In this document: positions 12,849 to 17,772 of the stretch, piece after piece
How positions within the stretch are numbered: position 1 is the first letter of the stretch
How the letters are laid out: each line of letters opens with the position of its first letter
Source: Candidatus Bipolaricaulota bacterium
GTDB taxonomy: Bacteria > Bipolaricaulota > Bipolaricaulia > Bipolaricaulales > Bipolaricaulaceae
Length of the DNA stretch: 17,772 nucleotides
Reading direction: 5' to 3'
Assembly: GCA_021159405.1 (NCBI GenBank)
Contig: JAGGRX010000067.1
Location: 1 to 17,772, forward strand
The notes under the pieces: model-generated
The model's input: the letters and a program-made list of their open reading frames with translations, nothing else
What the model was told of the DNA's origin: nothing
Database searches by the model: none
Program-made: the position numbers and the translations under genes

Positions 12849-14167
12849 CGGAGTACATCCCCCACACGCCCGAGGACATCAAGAAGATGCTTTCCGCCAT
12901 CGGCCTCCAATCCCTGGAGGCCCTGTTTTCCGATATCCCGGAGGAGGTGCGGAGGCGATACCGACCCCTGGGGCTCCCCCGAGGGGACGAGGCCGGGGTC
13001 CGCCGCCATCTCGAGGGGCTTGCGGAACGTTCCACCGGAAGGGGGCTCATCCCTTTCCTCGGTGGCGGGATCTACGACCACTTCGTGCCGGCCGTGGTTG
13101 ACTATGTGGTCTCCCTGCCGGAGTTTTACACCGCCTACACCCCCTACCAGCCCGAGGTCTCCCAGGGGACCCTTACCTGGATGTTCGAGTACCAGACGAT
13201 GATCTGTGAGCTCACCGGGATGGAGGTGGCCAACTCTTCCATGTACGATGGTGCCACCGCCCTGGCCGAGGCGGTCCTCATGGCCCACCGCACGGTGGGC
13301 GGCCGGCGCGTGCTCGTCCCCCGGTCCTTGAATCCCCAGGTGCGGGAGGTGCTCGCCACCTACGCCTGGGGGGCGGGGCTCGAGCTTTTGGACGTTCCCT
13401 ATAGCGAGGAGGGGAAGCTGGCGCTGGAGGGGATTCCGGACGAGCTGTGTGCCCTGGTCGTCCAGCAGCCCAACTTCTTCGGGGTCATCGAGGACCTTTC
13501 CGGGCTTAAGGAGCGCATCGGGAAGGCCTTTTTGATCGTGTATGTGAACCCGATTGCCCTGGCGGTGCTCGAGCCGCCGGGGAGTTTTGGGGCCGATGTG
13601 GTGGTGGGGGAAGGCCAGGTGCTTGGGAACCCCATGGGCTTTGGGGGGCCGCTCCTTGGCATCTTCGCCACCAGGGGGGAGTACCTCCGGCGGATGCCGG
13701 GGCGCCTGGCCGGAAGGACGGTGGACGCCGAGGGGAGGCCTGGCTACGTGATGGCCTTCCAGACCCGGGAGCAGCACATCCGCCGGGAGCGGGCCACCTC
13801 CAACATCTGTACGAACTCCGCCCTTTGCGCCCTTGCGGCCACGGTGTACCTGGCCGCCCTGGGGCCGGAGGGCCTAAGGCAGGTGGCCCTTGCCTCCATG
13901 GAGCGGGCCCATGAGCTGGCGGATCGGATCTCCTCCTTGCCCGGCTACGAGCTTGCCTTCTCCGGGCCTTTCTTCAACGAGTTCGCCGTGCGCTGCGCCC
14001 ACCCGGAGGAGGCGGTGGCCCGCCTCCGTGAGGCGGGCATCGCCGTCCTTTCTCCCAAGCTTGTGGCCAAAGCCGGGCTTGAGGGGGCCTTTCTTGTGGC
14101 GGTGACGGAAAAGAGGACGCAGGAGGAGCTTTCCAGGTTCGTGGAGGCGCTGAAAGGGGGAAGGTAG
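12845..14167 (+). CDS. gcvPA: Glycine dehydrogenase (decarboxylating), subunit 1
   Basis: This 440-residue protein is the N-terminal half of the split P protein; with GcvPB it decarboxylates glycine and loads the methylamine onto GcvH. It shows IPFLGGGIYDHFVPAVVDY, TAYTPYQPEVSQGTL, MEVANSSMYDGATA, QQPNFFG and RREKATSN-like text (IRRERATSNICTNSALCALA), all typical of GcvPA. The start is GTG at 12845, overlapping gcvH. The gap to gcvPB is two bases. The two-subunit P protein is common in thermophilic and anaerobic bacteria and in archaea, whereas many proteobacteria have a single fused chain. Confidence 0.96.
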   Translation: MTEYIPHTPEDIKKMLSAIGLQSLEALFSDIPEEVRRRYRPLGLPRGDEAGVRRHLEGLAERSTGRGLIPFLGGGIYDHFVPAVVDYVVSLPEFYTAYTPYQPEVSQGTLTWMFEYQTMICELTGMEVANSSMYDGATALAEAVLMAHRTVGGRRVLVPRSLNPQVREVLATYAWGAGLELLDVPYSEEGKLALEGIPDELCALVVQQPNFFGVIEDLSGLKERIGKAFLIVYVNPIALAVLEPPGSFGADVVVGEGQVLGNPMGFGGPLLGIFATRGEYLRRMPGRLAGRTVDAEGRPGYVMAFQTREQHIRRERATSNICTNSALCALAATVYLAALGPEGLRQVALASMERAHELADRISSLPGYELAFSGPFFNEFAVRCAHPEEAVARLREAGIAVLSPKLVAKAGLEGAFLVAVTEKRTQEELSRFVEALKGGR

Positions 14168-14169
14168 CC

Positions 14170-15615
14170 ATGGGCACTATATACGAGCTAGGGGCTCCCG
14201 GCCGCAGGGGGACCTCCCTGCCCCCCCTTGGCCGTCCTGAAGAGGAAATACTGTCCTTCATCCCCGAGGGGCTAAGGCGCAAGGCCCCCCCTTGGCTTCC
14301 GGAGGTCTCCCAGCCCGAGCTCGTGCGCCACTACACACGCCTTTCCCGGATGAACTACGGGGTGGACACGGGCTTTTATCCCTTGGGAAGCTGCACCATG
14401 AAGTACAACCCGAAGCTCCACGAGGAGTTGGCCCGGCTTCCGGGCTTCTCCGGCCTCCATCCCCTCCTCCCCGAGGAGGATGTCCAGGGGGCGCTGGGAG
14501 TGCTGTGGGAGCTTTCCCAGTACCTGAAGGGGATCGCGGGGATGCCGGGGATAACCCTGCAGCCGGCGGCGGGTGCCCACGGCGAGCTCACCGGGATGCT
14601 CCTTTTTAAACGCTACTTCGAGGACCGGGGCGAGCTCGAAAAGCGCAGGAAGATCTTACTTCCCGACTCGGCCCATGGGACGAACCCGGCTTCCGCCACC
14701 ATGGCCGGCTTCAAGGTGGTGTCCATCCCTTCCGATGACCGGGGGATGGTGGACCTATCCGCCCTCAAGGCGGCCCTCGGGGAGGACGTGGCCGGGATCA
14801 TGCTCACCGTGCCCAACACCCTGGGGATCTTCGAGGAAGATATCCTAGAGATCACCCAGCTCGTCCACGAGGCCGGGGGGCTGTGCTACTTCGATGGAGC
14901 GAATCTGAACGCTTATCTTGGCCGGGCCAGGCCCGGGGACATGGGTGCGGACGTGTTCCACTTCAACTTGCACAAGACCTTTTCCACCCCTCACGGCGGG
15001 GGAGGGCCGGGGGCAGGGCCACTGGCCGTCTCCGAGCCTTTGGTCCCTTACCTCCCGGTGCCCCAAATCGTACGCAAAGGTGACCGGTACGCCTTGGACT
15101 GGGATCGCCCCAAGTCGATCGGCCGGGTTCATCCTTACTTAGGAAATTTTCTGGTGATTGTCAAAGCCTTGGCCTACATCCTCCTCCTTGGGGACGAGGG
15201 GCTGAGGGAGGTGTCCGCAGGGGCGGTGCTTGCTGCTAACTATCTCAAGGAAAGGCTGAAGAAAACTTACAAGCTCCCCTACGATCGCCTGTGCAAACAC
15301 GAGTTCGTCCTCTCCGGGGCGGGCCTCGGTGAGGGCATAAGAACGCTGGATATCGCCAAGCGCCTCATCGACTACGGCTTCCACCCGCCTACGATTTACT
15401 TCCCCTTGATCGTAAAGGAGGCGCTGATGATCGAGCCCACCGAGACCGAGCCCAAGGAGGTCCTGGACGCCTTCTGTCAGGCCATGGAGAAGATCGCCCG
15501 GGAGGCCAAGGAGTCCCCGGAGCTTTTGAGGGAGGCGCCTCACAACGCCCCGGTCCGGCGCCTGGACGAAGCCCGGGCAGTGCGCCAGCCTATCCTGCGG
15601 GAACCCCGCACTTGA
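14170..15615 (+). CDS. gcvPB: Glycine dehydrogenase (decarboxylating), subunit 2
   Basis: This is the C-terminal, PLP-binding half of the split P protein, with 481 residues. It shows YPLGSCTMKYNPK (residues 70-82), LQPAAGAHGEL (130-140), DSAHGTNPASA (166-176), YFDGANLNA and the PLP lysine Lys269 in HFNLHKTFSTPHGGGGPG. The start is ATG at 14170, two bases after the gcvPA stop, with GGGGGAAGG upstream. It is the last gene of the gcv cluster. A run of short CCCCG/CGGGG inverted repeats spans its stop codon. Confidence 0.97.
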   Translation: MGTIYELGAPGRRGTSLPPLGRPEEEILSFIPEGLRRKAPPWLPEVSQPELVRHYTRLSRMNYGVDTGFYPLGSCTMKYNPKLHEELARLPGFSGLHPLLPEEDVQGALGVLWELSQYLKGIAGMPGITLQPAAGAHGELTGMLLFKRYFEDRGELEKRRKILLPDSAHGTNPASATMAGFKVVSIPSDDRGMVDLSALKAALGEDVAGIMLTVPNTLGIFEEDILEITQLVHEAGGLCYFDGANLNAYLGRARPGDMGADVFHFNLHKTFSTPHGGGGPGAGPLAVSEPLVPYLPVPQIVRKGDRYALDWDRPKSIGRVHPYLGNFLVIVKALAYILLLGDEGLREVSAGAVLAANYLKERLKKTYKLPYDRLCKHEFVLSGAGLGEGIRTLDIAKRLIDYGFHPPTIYFPLIVKEALMIEPTETEPKEVLDAFCQAMEKIAREAKESPELLREAPHNAPVRRLDEARAVRQPILREPRT

Positions 15616-15632
15616 CGGGGCACCCCGCGGGG
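15604..15632. repeat. Alternating CCCCG/CGGGG repeats across the gcvPB stop
   Basis: CCCCG (15604-15608), CGGGG (15616-15620), CCCCG (15623-15627) and CGGGG (15628-15632) alternate around the stop codon. The first arm can pair with the second (7-base loop) or, as CCCCGC/GCGGGG, with the last, giving competing small hairpins. No T-tract follows, so this is not a classical terminator. In GC-rich DNA this may be chance. Confidence 0.35.
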
Positions 15633-15658
15633 CTGTAGCCTGTCCAAAAGGAGGCACC

Positions 15659-16360
15659 ATGAGGTACGCAGCGTTGGTTGTCTGTATCGTGATAGGAATC
15701 GGGGCCGCTGGGGTTGCCCAACATCAGTACGCGTTTTACTACGACCTCTCCGGGGGACAGGATCTCGTGATAAACATGATGAACACCATGGAGGAAAGCT
15801 CCGCTTATCTAATTGAGGTCTACGATGCCTGGGGGAACCTCTTGTGGCAAAAGACAGGGGAACTTGCAGCCTACGAGGCGGAGTTCTACCGGCTAGGCGA
15901 GTTCGTGGCCGCAGGCGATATGAACTGGGGAGTCACGACCGTAGCATCAGAAGAGCAGCTTGTGATCGGGCTGGAGTACCTGGCAGGCGGCAAGCTCGTG
16001 TCTATCGACACCGTCAGCCAAGAAGTCCCGGAACTTGAGGGTGGGGTGCCTTACTGGCTGGGGGCCTACTACACCCAGGCGGAAGGTCTGTCCACCGGGG
16101 TCATCATCATGAACCCGCATGATGAGGCCACTTCGGTGAACGTCTCCCTTCGGAACCCCAACGGCGAGCTCCTTTACAGCCAAGACATAGATCTTGCTCC
16201 CTACGAGTCCGAATACCTCGACCTGGATAAGCTCGTGGGCCAAGGCGGTTTGATCTGGGGTTTGGTAGACGTTCAGATGCAGGAAAACGCGGTCGTAGTG
16301 GCCGTGGAGTACTACGGGGAACGGCTTGAGGTAGATAACATCACTGAGTACTACTTCTGA
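15659..16360 (+). CDS. Secreted acidic two-repeat protein, unknown function
   Basis: I do not recognise this 233-residue protein. It has a signal peptide (residues 1-20, hydrophobic VVCIVIGIGAAG, likely cut after AGVA) and a mature part with no cysteine and no further membrane segment, so it is probably exported. The mature part is an internal duplication: residues ~24-123 and ~135-233 share the order M/IMN-P, GNLLW/GELLY, LAAYEAEF/LAPYESEY, NWGV/IWGL and GLEYL/AVEYY. The pattern suggests two beta-sandwich domains. By hand count it has about 35 acidic and 6 basic residues. AAAAGGAGG precedes the ATG. It lies 43 bases after gcvPB, ends overlapping glmM by 20 bases, and its base composition looks less GC-rich than its neighbours. 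Confidence 0.8.
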   Translation: MRYAALVVCIVIGIGAAGVAQHQYAFYYDLSGGQDLVINMMNTMEESSAYLIEVYDAWGNLLWQKTGELAAYEAEFYRLGEFVAAGDMNWGVTTVASEEQLVIGLEYLAGGKLVSIDTVSQEVPELEGGVPYWLGAYYTQAEGLSTGVIIMNPHDEATSVNVSLRNPNGELLYSQDIDLAPYESEYLDLDKLVGQGGLIWGLVDVQMQENAVVVAVEYYGERLEVDNITEYYF

Positions 16361-17666
16361 AGCCGCTTTTCTCAAGGGCGCGTTCGATCGCCTCCACCGC
16401 TTGGTGGAGGCGTTCCTTTTCTTCCCCTTCGGCCAGGATGCGGATCAAGGGCTGGGTCCCCGAGGGGCGGACGACCAGCCGCCCGGCTTTTCCCAGCATG
16501 GCCTTGGCCTCCTCGATCGCCTGCCTCACCTCTGGATCCTCCAGAGCGCGTTTTCTGTCCACAACCGGCACGTCAACCCTCACCTGAGGGTAGACGGGAA
16601 CCGGGGCTGTCAATGTGGCGAGGTCCTTTTCCAATTTCTGAAGGGCATGGAGGGTGAGGAGGGCGGTGAGGATCCCGTCACCGGTGGGGGAAAAGCGGCC
16701 GAACACGATGTGGCCGGAGGGCTCGCCGCCGAGCTGGATCCCCTCCTTTCGCATGGCCCAGGAAACATGCCGATCCCCTACGGGCACCCGCACCACCCGA
16801 AAGCCGCGCTCCTTCAGGTACCGTTCTGCGCCCATGTTCGCAAGCACGGTGAACACCACCGCCCGGGAGGGGAGCTCCCCCAGCCGGTGGAGCTCCGGGG
16901 CCAGGGCGGCCATGAGCCGGTCGCCCTCAACTACCTGTCCCTGTCCGTTCACGAGCAGCGCCCGATCCCCGTCCCCATCGAAGGCGACCCCCAGGTCCGC
17001 CCCTTCGGCTAATACCAAGGCCTGAAGGGGCGCGATGGCCGCTGCCCCGGTGGCGTTGATCCGGGTCCCGTCCAGTTCCCCCCCGATCACCGAAAGCGTT
17101 GCCCCCAGGGCTTCAAATACCTTGGGTGCCACCTTGGCGGTGGCTCCATGAGCGCAATCCAAGGCGATCTTGAGCCCGGAAAGGGAAAGCCCCTCCACCG
17201 CCCGCAGGAGGAAGGAAAGGTAGCGCTGTTCGGCCTCCGGCCATGGGTCCACCCGGCCCAAGCACTGGCCCTCCGGCCGCCCATCCAGGAGCGCCTCCAC
17301 CCGCTCCTCCTCCTCGGTGGAGAGCTTGAGCCCCTGGGGGTCGTAGAACTTGACGCCGTTATCTTCCGGGGGGTTGTGGGAGGCCGAGATCACGGTCCCT
17401 AGCTCGAACTGCTCTTGACGTACAAGATGTGACACGGCCGGCGAGGGGAGTATCCCGGCCAAGCTCACGTCGCAACCCGCCTCGGCCAGGCCGGCAGCGC
17501 AGGCCGCTTCCAGGGCCGGCCCGGAGAGGCGGGTGTCCCGGGCGAGCAAGGCCCTTCTTGGACGAAACGCCCGCCCTGCGGCCCGCCCCAGCCGAAAAGC
17601 GAGCTCACAGGTGAGCTCTCGCCCTGCCACCCCCCGCACTCCGTCCGTCCCGAAGTACTTCGGCAT
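16341..17666 (-). CDS. glmM: Phosphoglucosamine mutase
   Basis: GlmM converts glucosamine-6-phosphate to glucosamine-1-phosphate for peptidoglycan precursors. The 441 residues contain KYFGTDGVRG (3-12), the phosphoserine loop ISASHNP with Ser96, the metal loop DGDGDR (230-235), the sugar loop GEPSGH and the phosphate loop RPSGTQPLIRI. The last has Gln where SGTEP is usual, a mild variation. The ATG at 17666 (MPKYFGTDG) aligns with the normal family start; a GTG at 17678 would add four residues. The final 20 bases overlap the convergent secreted-protein gene, and a plus-strand terminator for that gene lies inside this coding sequence. Confidence 0.95.
   Translation of the reverse strand: MPKYFGTDGVRGVAGRELTCELAFRLGRAAGRAFRPRRALLARDTRLSGPALEAACAAGLAEAGCDVSLAGILPSPAVSHLVRQEQFELGTVISASHNPPEDNGVKFYDPQGLKLSTEEEERVEALLDGRPEGQCLGRVDPWPEAEQRYLSFLLRAVEGLSLSGLKIALDCAHGATAKVAPKVFEALGATLSVIGGELDGTRINATGAAAIAPLQALVLAEGADLGVAFDGDGDRALLVNGQGQVVEGDRLMAALAPELHRLGELPSRAVVFTVLANMGAERYLKERGFRVVRVPVGDRHVSWAMRKEGIQLGGEPSGHIVFGRFSPTGDGILTALLTLHALQKLEKDLATLTAPVPVYPQVRVDVPVVDRKRALEDPEVRQAIEEAKAMLGKAGRLVVRPSGTQPLIRILAEGEEKERLHQAVEAIERALEKSGFRSSTQ
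16389..16425 (+). terminator. Rho-independent terminator embedded in glmM
   Basis: CGCCTCCACC (16389-16398) and GGTGGAGGCG (16403-16412) form a perfect 10-base stem with a GCTT loop, followed on the plus strand by TTCCTTTTCTTCC. It lies 29 bases after the stop of the secreted-protein gene and would end that transcript. On the minus strand no T-tract follows, so it acts one way only. The DNA also encodes residues near the C-terminus of GlmM (HQAVEAIERA). Confidence 0.75.
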
Positions 17667-17711
17667 CCCTTCCGCCACCCCTGTAACGCTGATTGGGGAA
17701 TGTTAACCTCC

Positions 17712-17772
17712 TCAGGGCAAGCCGGCCATCCTGAAGGAGCAGCGAAGGTCCCCGGGTTCCTCAGGCAGTCCC
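17712..17772 (-). CDS. Possible 3' end of a gene upstream of glmM (partial)
   Basis: Reading the minus strand inward from the window edge, one frame is open for 19 codons and ends in TGA at 17714-17712. Its last residues read DLRCSFRMAGLP. It would precede glmM by 45 bases on the same strand. In many bacteria a cdaA-cdaR pair precedes glmM, but this fragment is too short to assign, and a frame this short may be chance. Confidence 0.3.
   Translation of the reverse strand, partial: GLPEEPGDLRCSFRMAGLP

Noticed and set aside
12818..13777. 319-codon minus-strand frame inside gcvPA
   Set aside because: It is a shadow of a conserved gene, with His/Pro/Gly-rich composition and no ribosome site.
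15612..15641. Promoter for the secreted protein: TTGACG at 15612 with TGTAGC or TAGCCT downstream
   Set aside because: The -10 is poor and the transcript would begin at or within the Shine-Dalgarno; the TTGA also contains the gcvPB stop codon.
17030..17070. GlmM lacking the CGSTH-type motif (has INATGAAAIAP)
   Set aside because: E. coli GlmM also departs from GSTH here (CGATD), so this is within normal family variation.
17690..17711. GGAGGTTAAC followed by ATT as a gene start upstream of glmM
   Set aside because: ATT starts are very rare and the frame is not that of glmM; the GGAGG more likely just follows the stop of an upstream frame.

Overview
This is a GC-rich, tightly packed, ordinary chromosomal window from a bacterium: SD-led genes, bacterial-type rpsB-tsf-pyrH, def-fmt, recG, dnaB and glmM. 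A four-subunit pyruvate-type ferredoxin oxidoreductase and the split two-subunit glycine decarboxylase (gcvPA/gcvPB) point to an anaerobe. The gene mix and protein style recall uncultured lineages such as Bipolaricaulota/Acetothermia, but that placement is impression only and low confidence. I see no tRNA, rRNA, CRISPR array, insertion sequence or prophage, and no gene-free stretch reaches 300 bases; the longest is the 122-base rpsB/dnaB divergent region.

Layout, left to right. (1) 1-3211, plus strand: a strong promoter, then porC-porD-porA-porB (gamma-delta-alpha-beta), then a 57-residue glycine-zipper membrane protein whose first codons contain a terminator-like hairpin. (2) 5579 down to 3208, minus strand: def-fmt-DUF362. 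(3) 5633-8197, plus strand: recG-gatC, divergent from def with a shared, near-symmetric -10 region. (4) 10964 down to 8194, minus strand: rpsB-tsf-pyrH followed by a two-TM PH-like protein. (5) 11087-15615, plus strand: dnaB, then gcvH-gcvPA-gcvPB. (6) 15659-16360, plus strand: a secreted, very acidic protein built of two repeats. (7) 17666 down to 16341, minus strand: glmM, with the tail of another minus-strand gene at the right edge.

How the genes work together. Por decarboxylates or makes pyruvate using ferredoxin. The glycine cleavage proteins break glycine into CO2, NH3 and methylene-tetrahydrofolate (gcvT and the lipoamide dehydrogenase are not here). Fmt consumes formyl-tetrahydrofolate to charge initiator tRNA and Def removes the formyl group later, so one-carbon metabolism is a loose theme. 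The remainder is translation (rpsB, tsf, gatC), replication and repair (dnaB, recG), pyrimidine supply (pyrH) and cell-wall precursor supply (glmM).

Most genes are confident housekeeping calls. The parts worth a second look are the two unrecognised proteins (3038-3211 and 15659-16360), terminators embedded inside coding sequence at tail-to-tail junctions, promoters placed so close to recG and dnaB that their mRNAs may be nearly leaderless, an Asp-to-His change at a conserved UMP-site position of PyrH, and unusual operon partners (DUF362 with def-fmt, a PH-like protein where frr often sits, dnaB with gcv).
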